Shown piece by piece: positions 10,576 through 23,132 of a stretch of DNA of 64,000 nucleotides. Position numbers and translations under genes: made by a program. The notes beneath the pieces were generated by a model. The model was given only the letters and a program-made list of their open reading frames with translations, did no database searches and was not told the DNA's origin. The number at the start of each line of letters is the position of its first letter. Position 1 is the stretch's first letter. The stretch is from contig JALGAS010000001.1 of NCBI GenBank assembly GCA_023078685.1, positions 5,642,001-5,706,000 of the forward strand, read 5' to 3'. The stretch comes from Neopestalotiopsis rosae (Eukaryota; Ascomycota; Sordariomycetes; Amphisphaeriales; Sporocadaceae).

Positions 10576-13500
10576 TTAATTGGCTTGGTCCGGATCCTCT
10601 TCGGAGATGGAAAAGAGATTCTACTCAATTAGATCAGTCCCGGCCGCCATTCCTCATGCAGCATGATGGGCACTTACCAGACACTCCTGCATCCGATCAG
10701 ACGGGGCACCACGAGTGTGCTTTTCAAACCCGCCCCGTGCTTCTCGCAACTTGCTGGTTTGCCGGGACAAGATATTACTCTGCAGTTGTATTAGTTTCAA
10801 AGTTTGATGCTGAATTGGAACAGCAGGAAAGCAGTCATCAGCTCACATCTTCAACTGAGTTTCGAACAATGTAGCGGATGATGGTGACCTTTTCCTTTTG
10901 ACCAAGACGTAAAGCCCTCGACATAGCTTGTAGTTCAACCGAAGGATTCCATTGCGGCTCAAGCAGATAGATACGCGATGCAACCGCCAGATTCAATCTA
11001 GACCAAGCACTTGAGTCAGCGAATACCCCCGAACAACACGGGGCTTTTCTGATGCTATCATCACCTACCCCACGGCGCCAGTACCCAGAGTCATTAGTAG
11101 GATGTTAGGACCTTCTGAGCTTCTAAAATCATCCAGGACCTCTTTTCGTTGTTGGAGCGGCACAGATCCGTGAATGTAGACGTGTTGTAGCCCTCTGTGC
11201 GCAAGAAATCGACCTACAAGGTCAATCGTTGTTTTCCACGAGGAAAACACAATGCTGATCAAAGTCAACTTTAAGTCTTCAATTATTATCTTCAAGCGAC
11301 CATACCTTTTGCGTTGGGAACTGGACGACAGGTCTTCCATAAGGGCTGTGAGTTTGGAGGGACATTCTAGATTGTGAAGACCATTCTCAGTGGAAGCGTT
11401 TATTTCCCGTAGTTTGCGAATTGTCTCTATGAGGTCGGGATCTGCGCCTTTATCATGGCATCTAGGGCAGCGTTTCCTGTCATTGTAGTGTTGTGGAAGA
11501 CACTCGCGACAAGCTAGGTGATAACATTTCGACATTAGAGTGCCGCCGTCAGCATCGGAAGCTGAATCGATTGAGTAAACTGTTTTTTCACAGTAGGCAC
11601 AGACCGCCTGGTTGACTTGTTGTAGGTAGCTAAGAATTTCGTCATGACTAGAAGCATCCGTCGACCAATTGGTCTTGGGTACCCCGTTGTTGCAGAACAA
11701 CCTTAAGCGCAACAAAGATTCCAACACTGTTGAGTTGATATTCTTTCCGCAACGGTTTACTACTCGCTCGATGTTGTTGCGACATGAGTACACGATGTGG
11801 TCATACTCGTTCCTCTCTTCTGGTGAGAGACTGATGAATCGCAGTTCTGGTACTGCATCAGTAAGGCCAATAACTTCCCGCGTTCGCCTTAGGCAAATGG
11901 ATTGCAAAAGTAGGCGCAAGTGCTTAAATCGATCTGAGCTGCGTGAATAGCTTTGGTTCACAATGAACTTTCTAAAGGCTGCGGCATCCTCCAACACGGG
12001 CACCCGTAAGAAAGCTACTAGCGATCCCAAATCCTCCAGCGAGTTTTGGATAGGGGTCCCTGTTAGACACCAGCGATGCTGGGCGGAAAGACTTGCAATA
12101 ATCTGAAATCGCTTGGTTGTCCGGTTTCTGATATCGTGGGCTTATTCGGCAATCAATACCTACGTGCGGATAGTGTAGTAGGATTAAACATACCCTCGTC
12201 TAAAACGATTCTGAACCAATCTATATTTCGGAGGACCTGCTTCGATCCGCTCGACTCCATAGCCACGGTGGCATAGGTGGTCAGAACTACATCATTTGAA
12301 TGGAGCTGGTCCTTTTCATTTTGTCGTCCTGCGCCGTGATACCTCCAGACCCTTAGCGAAGCGGGCTGCATGTGTCTGTGTATCTTGTCAGACCCGCAAT
12401 GAAATGGGAAAGTATAAATTCCACCTACTTTCGTATCTCATCGATCCAGCTAGCGACCAACACTTGCCACGATTTGTTATCAGCTATTTTTGCAAGAACT
12501 GATTTTTGCCATTGGAACTTACGCAAAGACGGGACTATGATGAGAGTCGCTTTGGAACGCCTCCGGTTCGATGTAACATTCCCATCCGCGTCAGTCCGCT
12601 CGCCGAACTCGAGCGCTCTGTCGAAAGATGCGGCAATGACCGATAGCGACACGATAGACTTTCCGAGCCCCATCTCATCAGCCAAAATTCCACCTTTTGC
12701 CTCAGCTAACTGAGGTCGTCGGGAGCCAGTGATGAGGTGCTGGTAACTACAACCATGTCAATATGTCAAACATGTCTCTACTAAAAGTGAAGACTATACA
12801 TTATATCACCATCATCGTCTTCAGTCTCGCGCCACATAGTTAGCTCTGCCGGTAAATCCCCGGTCTCCATGCGGAGAATGAAATCCAAAGCTTGTTTTTG
12901 ATGGCTGTGCACACAGCGAAGGAATGGTCAATGACTTTTGAAAGTTCTGCAGTGAGTTTTCAGACTTACTCTAAAAGTTTTGTTTTCATTCGTCGGTCAG
13001 TATTTCGTTCCATCAAAATTTCATGGTGGCTCAGAGAGTCCAAGATCGAATCCACCTCTTTTTGGGCCTCGATGGTCGTAGTTTGGACCCTTGAAGCATC
13101 TTGTTCACTTAGAGAGGTATGAGACTCGCCAGGTCTGATATTTGGTAACGGGGTCTCATATACGTCTTCTCCTCGTATTTCGGCAACGTGGAGAAAATGG
13201 GGGTTATAATAAGCAAAACCTTGCAGTCCGAATTGGGGTTGCTGAAGTGATACACCAAGCGAATTCAGTAGTCTGCCAATCTGCCGAGCATTTTTCCCTA
13301 GCACCATATACATTTAGATCGAGAGTTATGCTTTTGGAGCCTGAGAATATGCTGGTCGACCATTGAGCAATGTCGATGAAAGCTTCAATTCTGATGATAT
13401 CGCAATCGATATCGTATGCAACCCCTTGCATTATCCCGCAAGTCTTTTTATCCAGGATTGCAACGAGGCTTCCGTTCGACCAGAGACCGTAGGAATTGCC

Positions 13501-13954
13501 GTACCTCGATACCCCGAAGTTGAAACAAGCTCGCTCCGTAACGGTCATGAAAATGACGTTTTGGACTAGAGCCTTTACATCTGTGATCTGAGCAAGCATC
13601 AGTGAGGTGCCTCGATACCATGCTTTGCAGAGTGATACCCACTGCGCCATAACAGATCTGAGCATCTTTGCCGGAGTCTATGTCACGCGGTAGCGCCCCG
13701 TTTGCGCCAGATACAAGGTCACCATTGATATTGACTTGATCATGAATAAGAGAGTAATGATCATGGATCTCTGCGTTCGTGCTATTGAAATCATCTGCGG
13801 AAGGGAACCAGTCAGGCATGCAAAGCTGCCCAGAGTCCCAGTTGTATTGATCCTGGGCCTGCTGAAGAGGCTGGAATGTCCAAGTCACTTCATCGGGGAC
13901 ATTCGCAAAAAGTGATTCGCAACCCGACAGATCCAAAGGCGTGTTGTTGTCCAT
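10576..13954 (-). CDS. SNF2-family ATPase with RING finger (Rad5/HLTF-like), one apparent frameshift
   Basis: I reconstruct exons 13954..13643, 13587..12970, 12904..12800, 12746..12523, 12462..12429, 12375..12194, 12140..11306, 11254..11069 and 10997 to about 10858, followed by one or two small exons (GNILSRQ-like tail) whose end is uncertain. Helicase motifs appear in order: LAEAKGGILADEMGLGKS (Walker A), LIIVPSL, RIVLDEAHDIRN (motif II), WCLTGTPIQNSLEDLGSLVAFLR, SIVFSSWKTTIDLV, and after splicing GLNLAVASRIYLLEPQWNP with SRALRLGQ. A C3HC4-type RING (CAYCEK...CYHLACRECLP...CPRC) sits between the lobes, as in Rad5/HLTF/SHPRH enzymes, which remodel DNA and ubiquitinate. The exon-2 frame changes by one base near 13291-13300: LDLNVYGAR and KNARQIGRLLNSLG lie in different frames with no intron-sized gap, so the copy is either broken or misread there. 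All other junctions are in frame. Confidence 0.8.
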
Positions 13955-14566
13955 GTTGCTGATTCGGTACGGCGGCGTCGCGTACTTGACAGGTGCGTAT
14001 ATAGCGGTCCTATCTCATACATTGGGAAACGGTCGCCTGTCAATACAACACTGGATGCTTGAGAAAGAGCCAGAAGAAAGATCTACGGGAAGCATAAGAG
14101 CGAAAATAATAGCTTGGCAGACCGATTTAGAGTTTCATGAGTTATCGGGTTAGTCTTCAGAACAGTCGAAACTCAGGCCCAAAGAGAGCACTTGTTCATT
14201 TCTGTACTTTCTACTGCCATTTTCAAGCAGACTCGAGGATTAGATATTTTCTAGATCCTTCTTCGGACGACGAATTTGTGTTCCCTTTCGCAGCTCCTTT
14301 CTCCGATAAGGCTGCCAAGAAAGCTGCGGACTGCCCAACCGATCATTCTCCAATGCACGCACTGAACTCGCGCTATGGCATGTGGGCTGCGCCTCCGCAG
14401 TAGATCACACAGTATGGCTACGTTGAGAGTCAGGCGCAGGAGAGCCTTGCAAGGCAGAAATGTTATGTTTTCAGGCCATCAAAACCCCAATTTCCAAAAG
14501 CTCCCTTCAATCAATTTGCTTGACAACTTGTGAAATGTACCACTTGAATCGACATATTTCACTAGA
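13955..14566. promoter_or_regulatory. Divergent promoter between SNF2 gene and NACHT gene
   Basis: 612 bp separate two outward-facing start codons. Small frames here show no similarity. The region would carry both promoters. Confidence 0.4.
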
Positions 14567-17500
14567 ATGGCAGAAGAAACGCCCCAAAGCGCATTCGAAC
14601 GAGCGCTTGCGGATTTTCGGGAGGGCCTCATGCGTGATGGGTTGAAAAGCAAAGAAGCCGAGTCATTCCGCCAAGTCACGCGAGACACTTTATTGGCACA
14701 CATCAAAGAGTTGCAGGACGAGCAGCTAACAAAGCGGCGTGGACGCAATCTAGCTCGCCTTCAGCCTATCATCGAGGCGATGGATCAGCTTGGGAAGGTC
14801 ATCGAAGTATTCGTGAATGCGCAGACTTTTGTTGCTTACATCTGGGTTTGTGCATATCCTGTAACCTCGGCCGTTGAAGTGCATCCGCAAATTATGCTGA
14901 CGCTGACTTTTGCAGGGGCCGATGAAGTTCATATTACAGGTAGCAACACCCTGGAGCTCTGCCTGAACCAGCCTGGTACACGCCTAGCCCCGCTAACAAC
15001 TTTCGCAGATAGCAGGCGCTTACTCTGGAGCATTCAATGATCTGCTGGGCATGTACGAAAAGATTGGGGACAGTTTTCATCTCTTAACCCAGACAGAACA
15101 GATTTTTCGTACAGATTCGCACCTGTTACGATTGCTCATTCTGATGTACAAAGATATTTTCGAGTTTCACCGCCAGGCCATTAGATACTTCAGACAGCCA
15201 CGTAGGTTGACTGACAGATGTGATTTCCTCTTCAATTCCGTTGCTTACAAGTCACAGTTCTGAAGCAATTGTTCGATGCAACATGGAAGACCTACAAATC
15301 ACGGTTCGAACCTATCATCAACAGAATCGAGGAGCATGGGGACTTGATTCATCGACAAGCGACTCTATCGCATATCAAACAGTTCCAACAAGAGAGGGAC
15401 AATCGGGAAACGGAACGAGAATTGAAAAAAGAGACCGAACAGAACCAACGGCTTCGAGTTCTATATGATTGGCTTCACTCGCCCAACGTGGAGAATGATC
15501 AGCATCACTTTTCCAAGATTCGCCAAGAATATCCTGGGACAGGTCGATGGTTGCTTGACGTACCCGTCTTCAAAGAATGGTTTGATCCCAAATTTCACTC
15601 GATACCAGCACTCCTTTGGATAACCGGGATACCTGGAGCGGGTACGTCATAGTCCTGGGACTCCGGCTCGGCAAGTCTCTCGATGATCTCATCTTCTATC
15701 TAACACGCTGATAGGCAAAACTATCCTCGCCTCTTTGGTGGTTGAGGCTGCACGAGTGCTGCCATCGCCACCCACAGTCTTGTTCTTCTATTGCAAGAAC
15801 AGCGATAGAGAAAGGGATAACTTTGATTCCATTGGACGAACATTTCTCGTGCATCTATTGAATGGCAATAAAGATATACTCATGCCTTACTATTACGAAT
15901 GTTTCTCAACCAGCACCGAGACTACGCTGAGGACACACTCCGTCATTGAGGATCTGTTGAAAACCAGCATCATGAGTTGCCCAAATGTGTATATCATTCT
16001 CGACGGGATAGATGAATGCGAACCGAAGGAAAGAACTAGGATCACGGAGTTTTTCCGCGGCCTTGTAGAGAGCTGTACTGACTCTCAGTCCGACCGCGTC
16101 CGGTGTTTGTTTATCAGTCAGCATGATGGTCACGCGAGAAAAGGACTCCTTGGTGTGACCAGTTTCAAGATTGAGAGCAGGTATAACAACGCGGACATTG
16201 AGGCTTACTGCAAGTCCTGCGCACAAACCCTACAGGAGCAGTTTGAGCTGGATGATAATCAGAGGGATTCAATCACCCAAAAGGTTCAACAAAGAGCAAA
16301 CGGTATTGTGACCTCCAAAGCGAATCAACTTTTCAGAAATGGGATTGCTGACGATAACAGGAATGTTTCTCTTGGCAAAACTGATTTGTAACAATCTGAT
16401 CAACCAATTGTCTCTGGAGGATCTGGAGCTTGAATTGGAGGACGAGAATCTGCCCGAAGAACTGATCAAAGCGTAAGACTCCGTCGATCACGATGGATAT
16501 AATCGCCGTTGCTAAAGTTGCGCAGGTATACACGTATAATTACTCGCATACTTATCAAAGCACCACAACGAGAAAAAGAAGCATCGCAGAAACTCCTCAC
16601 TTGGCTAGTTTGTGCAAAGCGACCTTTGAAATGGTACGAAGTTCAGGCAGCCAAGTCTATACATCTGGAAACCCAAACCGTGGATTTAAATCGGTATCGA
16701 TTCCGGGTCGCATCAAAAGACTTATGCGGATCACTCGTTGAAGATGGTCAAGACGGGACAGTTGACTTAGTGCACAGTACCGCAAAGTCGTACGTCTAGT
16801 ATCTTAATAGATCCTACCACCTGAATATCACGGTACTGACCGCTTCACAGTTTTCTGATATCTGAGATGCATGTGAAACCACAGCTTGGTGAGCTCCATC
16901 TGGCTACACTCTGCCTGAGTTATTGGAATATGCCTGGTCTCCGCGGCCACGAAAACTACGAGCAACTCAAAGCAAGAGTTCCATTTGGTTATTTCGCATT
17001 TTTAGACTATTCTATCTCTTACTGGATCCGTCACCTCGAGGAGGGCCTGAAGAATAATGCGTTAAAGCACGAGGATGTTCTAAAAGACCTGTCAGAGTGC
17101 CTAGGCCTATTCTTGGACGTGCATTTTCGCCATCCAAAAACGACCAAGAGTTTCCAGATAAGCCAGAGCACCATTCAGCGGCTTGAGCCATTGAATGAGT
17201 TCGCGTTCCATGCCGATCTGCAACTAGCCATCACATCAGCTCGCAAGCAGCTCACCTTTCAAGGAGAGATGCAACGGAGCGAGGTTCTACTAGATTTGAG
17301 AGATATTGCCATGAACATTCGAAGTATACTAGAGGAGGCGTATGACCTTGAAAACGAAGACGGAAAGAAAGCCGAGCTCGAGAAGATCTACGGAGAGAAG
17401 ATATTCAAGTGCCCGAAGCTCAGTTGCCACGCATTCCACCATGGATTCACCACGACGACGGAGCGAAAACTGCATCTTGACAAGCACGATCGTCCCTTTC

Positions 17501-18117
17501 GGTGTACAATTTCGGGCTGCCCTCAAGAGTATATCGGTTTCAGTACACATAAAGACCTTGAGAAACATACTGTGAAGACCCATACCACACAGCATGACGA
17601 TGAAGGGGTATTTCCTGATACATATGAGATTTTTGCCAGACGTGTCGAACGGAACGATGAAGAGGAGCATACCCCAGACGAGTTTCAGGAAATTGCCGCT
17701 GCTAAAAAGAAGCATAAAAGATACCAAGCGACGCAACGACAAGTCGACAAAAAGAAAAAGTGTACCGAGTTCCCGTGTCCAAATTGTTCGAAGGTATTTC
17801 GGCGGAAATACAACCTGCAGTCGCACATGGTGACACATGGCAGCTCACGTCCCTATTCATGCGAAGGTTGTACATTGTCGTTTGCACGGCGGAGTGATCT
17901 TGTGCGACACGAAAAGTCTCATGGTCCGAAGAAATTCATTTGTGGCGGTTTGTTAGACACTGGAGAGATCTGGGGCTGCAGGAAACCCTTTGCACGTGCA
18001 GATGACCTGAAAGCTCACCATAAGACGGAACTTGGGAAGAGATGCAAGCAGCCATTTCTGCAACAGCAAATCGACGAGATTAATTCTGTTAGCTTGGGAT
18101 CACAAGGAGATCATTAA
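14567..18117 (+). CDS. NACHT (STAND/NLR-like) NTPase with C-terminal C2H2 zinc fingers
   Basis: Eight exons, 14567..14845, 14916..14939, 15009..15201, 15258..15641, 15715..16302, 16361..16472, 16526..16789 and 16851..18117, give 1036 residues, all junctions in frame. Exon 2 has only 24 nt. The N-terminal about 250 residues are helical and resemble a domain found ahead of fungal NACHT modules (DUF7708-like; moderate confidence). The NACHT core has Walker A GIPGAGKT completed at a splice site and Walker B NVYIILDGIDECEP. A helical arm follows (LISEMHVKPQLGELHLATLCLSYW). The C-terminus carries five zinc-finger-like units: two divergent C2H2, two canonical (FPCPNCSKVF...H...H and YSCEGCTLSF...H...H) and one with an enlarged Cys-Cys loop (CGGLLDTGEIWGC). 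Fungal STANDs usually end in ankyrin, WD or TPR repeats, and act in non-self recognition or programmed cell death; zinc fingers suggest nucleic-acid or protein sensing. Function is inferred. Confidence 0.88.
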
Positions 18118-21100
18118 CCTGCGGATTTATTGAGAGCTGGGAGCCAGCATAGCATAATTGGAATGCAATCTAGGCTGGGCAATGTAAGATTAATACGACG
18201 GCATTGCACCGCCAATAACAGAAATAGAAAAAATCGACCTTTGGACCTTGATCTTTACGAGATATCACCATTTCTCTTCGTCCCTCAAAGCCGAATTTTC
18301 TTAGATTTAATGTTGTGGTGATGGGATTATGCCAAACATATAAGAGAACCAAAGAAGGGTTGAATGGATCTAGAAAGCCGGATCAGTCAACCGGAAGTAC
18401 GAAACACAGTACACCGCGCAGCAGGGCAAACTGACCAATGGTCCACACACTTACTGTCTTATATTTGTGGAGATATTCCAAAGTATCTCAGTCGATGCAT
18501 CCAGTTCTAGACAGGGCTCTGTCAATTTCCAATTTCATTCTTCACCTGGAAAACTACATCTATGCCGTGCATAATTAGTTTCACCTTCTCTGTAGATACT
18601 TTAGCCAATCAACTTGACTCTGAACGAGCCTCTGTCAATTTTTGATTCACATTTTCCAAGATGCTATATATAGCTGTCGACTGTCAAAGCCGTGCATCTC
18701 TAGCTCTGCCTATTTCCTATGCTTCCACCAATTAACTTGACCCTCAACGAACCTTTGTCAATTTTTGATTCTCATTTTCCATCTTGCCAAAAATAACTCT
18801 CGACAGTCAAAGCCGTGCATATAATTGCACAGCCGGCCGAGAACCCACCCCCTTCCTGCTAGAGATCTACTCCATGATGCGAAACTATGGCTTGGGCAGC
18901 ATGCAAATATTACATACTATCGCGAAGGGCTCACACCGCCCCTCGGACTCAAGCCGAACCCTGATCCCTTAAATACAAACGGCTGACTAACCTAACAGAC
19001 TGTAAAACTAATCCTTAGAACCTTGACTTATCTGCACATTCTTCCGATTTCATCTAGTAAAGATATCGTGGAAATATGGTATTTTGGTACGATGTGCTCC
19101 GACGCGTGGCTTGCGCGCAATTATAGTAGTAGTGCTGTGCACGGATTTTATTCATGTGTGAACATGGATGAGGTAGGTTTTTTTTAGCTGGAAGGGGAGT
19201 GATTTTAGCCAGCCTGTAAATGGATGTGAGATTGCAGTATGCTTAAGTCTTGTCAGAATACCTCAAATGATAGCAGTGGATGTAACAAGCACACCGAGCG
19301 GTTTCTGCGGACCATGAAATTAAGCCGCCAAGGCTGCCATTGCCTACCTACCTAATCTTAGGTACGGACTACATCGGTGGAAATGGCAGAGTAGATCTTC
19401 AGGCTTGGGGTAACACAGGCCTCAATTGACATGATCAGAACAGATGCCAAGAGCCAAATAATCAATATTCATGCTCCGAAAACGAAAAGAATTCTGACCT
19501 TTCATTCCGATGATGTTTAGAGACTAACTTGACTAGATCAACTACCAAGCATAATCATCGACTGCCGATAGAGGCCATTCCCAGGAAAGTGAGGATAGCC
19601 ACAAGTGGCGCGCCAAAGTAGGTAGGCTCCCAATACATGCGCGAGGCCCCGTCCATGTATTGGGGATATATTGGTTGCCGCCAAAGTAGCCTAGGTAAGG
19701 AACGTTGGCAGCCCGCTTGTGTACCGACCACTCAGATTAAGCCATTTGCATACCCGTCATGTCGTTTTGAAGAGTTACGGTTAGAGTTGAATCTACACGT
19801 ATAGGTTTTACCCGTTTCAAACATTACGTCGCGACAATGTCCATCGACTTATGGAAATCAAGTTCAGCAACACTATCAGGTCAGCGAGATCTCGGTCGGG
19901 CTAGATGCGCCGTCGCAGTGTATGAACTGGCTGTATCCAGACCGCCCAGGCCAAAGACGCCGTAGGAGACTTTGCTGAATCGGCAGTTATTGGTGCCTCT
20001 CAGTGTCAATGTGCTCTTGGGAATTAAGCGTTGCTTTGCAAGACTTTCCAGCTCTCCCGCATGTCCTCATGGCTGTCATCCGGCGGCGGCGACGACGATG
20101 GCGACGACCATGACGACCACTTATTTTCACGGCGCTCTTCTGTTGAGACGTAAAACACATGATTGCAACCAGATCCGTGATCACCCTGACCTCGGGCCAT
20201 CAATCACCTTCCATCGCGTCCAGGGAATCGCGCGAGTATCGTCATTGCCGTGGTTGGTATCTAGGGCAAAGTATGCAGAGCCCATCGCCGTCGCATCAAT
20301 TACCGACACAAGTGGGGAATTTGACGTATGAGCTGCGCAAACCTTCGATAATTTCGATCATGAGATACCAGATAGATTCCATGATCATGATTCAATTCCG
20401 AATAGCTCGTGATGGTATTACGTAAGCTTGCAAAAATAACAACTATTACATCATATTGGCTAACTCCCTACTCAGATGGGAGGTACTATCAATTTGGTGG
20501 CTAATTGCAGACTCTGAATTGCCATGCAGAGTTCGCTGACGCCTTCTGCAGTAATACTATAATCACTCTGTGCGTCAAGGGAGCCTCATTTGGACCAATG
20601 ATGGTATCCATGGCTAAGATAAAAATCTTTTTTACAGGAAAGTCGTTTACAGATGTTCATATGAATCTTATACATGCAGCGTTTTATGTCGTATCAATTC
20701 ATCGAAGACTGCTTGCCACGAGCCGCAAGCTATCTTTCATACTTCATGGCTTTCGCAGTATCTCCAACTTTTGCTACACAAGGAGAATCCGACTGTGTCG
20801 CACGGATGACTCCCCGAAAATTTCGATGAAGTTGTAGAGCACCGTTCCCTACAAATGCTGCCAACGTCGGGTATTCGGTTCCATCATGACCGAAATCATG
20901 TGCACGCTCCCAGCAGTACCTACAGAAGGTAGCTAATTTTCGCCCACAAAGTCAAATATGTAGCATTGTACGCGTGGTCTTCCTCTGGGCAGGTCGACAG
21001 AGGTAGTCACGCTGTAACGGTAACGGCCAAGCTCTGATGATAGTTGACCAGAACCATGCAGGTGCAAACATGATTTTGATGACTAACGTGACTAATTTCG

Positions 21101-22073
21101 TTTGTCTGCAGATGTTATTGCGTGGCAACAGGAGAATCGACTTCAACTTTGTAGCGAAATACCGAGAGCATTCAGTCATGCCATGACTGCAGGTCAGGAC
21201 GTTGCGACCAGCCCGAAATTTTGCTTTAGAATAATTACACTGATGTATGTATCGAATACCGGAGAAGCTGAGCTGAATTGTCCTTACTCCAAAGGAGTCC
21301 TTCCCCACAGAGTGGCTGAGAGTAGTGTGGCACTTTTCGTGCCTCAGCTGGAACGCTTCATCATATTGGTTCGGCCAACATTTCGTCTATAGAACTTAGA
21401 AGTAGTCAACGTTGATTTCTACACAGGCCACTATCCAGGCGGTGATAAGTACAAAAGATGCATGGATTTCAACTGGAGAAGCGTATGTCGAGAGGATCAA
21501 GTACGGTGAGGGCACGGGGCTCGAATTGGGCAGGATAGAAATCATTTCGATTAGTGAGTTCATAATCAGCAGGCTAAAGCTTTCTCGGCCCAACCGTAAG
21601 TGCCATTTCATACATCATTTTGCGTTGCTGAAGAGTGCTGTGTAGTGGAATCAGTGTCTACCTTACTACCTACTTATCTAGGTACCGACTTGCTGCTAAT
21701 CCTCACAGACTCATTTATAAGCCTATCTATGTAGTCTATAATGTCCAGCAGCCATGGTACGAAAATTTGCTTGTGAAGTTCAGGTATTTCAAAGCTGCAA
21801 TCCGATTTCATCTTTGTTTCTTGAAATAATGACACTAAAAACTGTTCGAAAGGCGGACTTTCGGACACTTGAACAAGAGAATCGGACAGAAGTGGGGCAT
21901 CGCGCATCGCGTACCATCAAGACGCGCAGTGTCCGTTGATCGCTTCCCTGGAGAACAGTTGGAGCAGTATCATCAAAAGATCCCACACAGAGGCTTACTA
22001 CTAGCCTGCTCTGAGGCAATATCACATTTCCCATTTGTATCCTCATCCTTCTCCGTGAAAGGTCTCCAACACC
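18118..22073. other. About 4-kb gene-poor region
   Basis: There is no gene I can support. The region includes degenerate tandem repeats near 18.5-18.8 kb and many short frames. The frame at 21412-21645 looks protein-like in composition but matches no family I recognise and has no partner exon. The last few hundred bases would hold the promoter of the 2EXR gene. Confidence 0.35.
18517..18820. repeat. Degenerate tandem repeat, three copies of about 115-122 bp
   Basis: Three copies share the element CTCTGTCAATTTTTGATTC (starting about 18517, 18630 and 18752), followed by CATTTTCC and ending in GTCAAAGCCGTGCAT (ends about 18572, 18697 and 18820). Copies two and three are also preceded by an AACTTGAC-C-AACGA block. 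The first copy is the most diverged and shortest. No open frame runs through the array. Confidence 0.7.
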
Positions 22074-23132
22074 ATGCCGAAGGCCCCCAAACCAAAGCCG
22101 ACGGCTCCTAAAACCAAGCCAAAGGCCTCTAAAACCATGCCAAAGGCCTCCAAACCCGTGCCCAAAGTCACCGAAAAACCTCCGTCTTTCCCTCAATTCG
22201 GGAAGCTCCCAGCTGAGCTGCGGATGCTCGTTTGGAAGTACAGTGTGCCGAGCTTCGAACCAGGAATGTACCCTTTTCGCACTGGGCTCTGGGACACTCG
22301 CACGATCGATGACACCGATCCCCGTTTTAACCGCATGAATACTAATGTGGAGATGTATTTTCATCACGAGCGCTTGCGCAGTGGCACATGCGTCAGGGTT
22401 CCCACGCTTGTGGTCAATCAGGAGTCTCATGCAGTCGCTCGAGCATGGCTTCGCGACCAACATCCTCAGGTCTTCCGTGAGAGGGACAGGGCAACCGAGA
22501 CTTGCGATGATCCCAAGAACTGGACCTTCAAGCGTCTCTTCGACCCTGAGTTGGACACCATTTATGTCGCACCCGAGAATTTCATTGATCTTCTTGGCGA
22601 GGAGGAAAACCGTACAATGGACGACGATTTGATTGACATTGACCCCTTGCCGTCTGGGTGGAACTTTCGTACCGCGTTCGATTACAACACACTCATGGAC
22701 ACGGAAGTCGCCTTTGACGACCTGATCAGTGGCTTCCGCCATGACATTGAGAACATCTTTATCATCATGCGGAACTCGCCTGGTAGTGTCGACGCCGTAT
22801 CTTCTGGTTGGTGGGATCTTGAGCCTGCCCCTTGGACCCAAGAATACCTCTACTACGATATCGACAAAGCGCGTATCAGGGTCAAATGCAATTTTACCAT
22901 CACTAAGAACCAAAACAACACGAGAAAAGAGATTCACACCAGATGCGAAATGATTGAAAATCTTCGCAATTCTTTGGAGCACCTCGGCTATACCTTGGCC
23001 GACCGCTTTAAGCATATGCGTGAGTGGCTTGAGCGGAGGAATGCTGGTCGTACCAGAAAGGGAGGAATGCTATCCGAATCCGGATGCGTCAAACAGTATG
23101 TTTTTCGACCTTGTTATGGTGTGAGACGATGA
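22074..23132 (+). CDS. 2EXR-domain protein with Lys/Pro-rich N-terminus
   Basis: A single exon encodes 352 residues starting in a good context (CACCATGCC). Residues 1-38 are a Lys/Pro/Ala/Ser repeat (KPK, PKAS units) that looks like a disordered, DNA- or RNA-contacting tail. It is followed by the 2EXR signature FPQFGKLPAELRMLVWKYSVP, a sequence known from large fungal families of unknown function. The remainder has the expected VNQESHAVARAWL helix and a DTIYVAPENF strand. A GTATGT donor-like site at the very end (CAAACAGTATG near 23096) could extend the protein into a further exon, but I see no convincing continuation. The antisense 408-residue frame is a shadow. Confidence 0.8.
   Translation: MPKAPKPKPTAPKTKPKASKTMPKASKPVPKVTEKPPSFPQFGKLPAELRMLVWKYSVPSFEPGMYPFRTGLWDTRTIDDTDPRFNRMNTNVEMYFHHERLRSGTCVRVPTLVVNQESHAVARAWLRDQHPQVFRERDRATETCDDPKNWTFKRLFDPELDTIYVAPENFIDLLGEEENRTMDDDLIDIDPLPSGWNFRTAFDYNTLMDTEVAFDDLISGFRHDIENIFIIMRNSPGSVDAVSSGWWDLEPAPWTQEYLYYDIDKARIRVKCNFTITKNQNNTRKEIHTRCEMIENLRNSLEHLGYTLADRFKHMREWLERRNAGRTRKGGMLSESGCVKQYVFRPCYGVRR

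Noticed and set aside
21789..23015. 408-codon minus-strand frame opposite the 2EXR gene
   Set aside because: The plus strand carries the recognisable 2EXR signature and a good start; the antisense frame has no recognisable domain.
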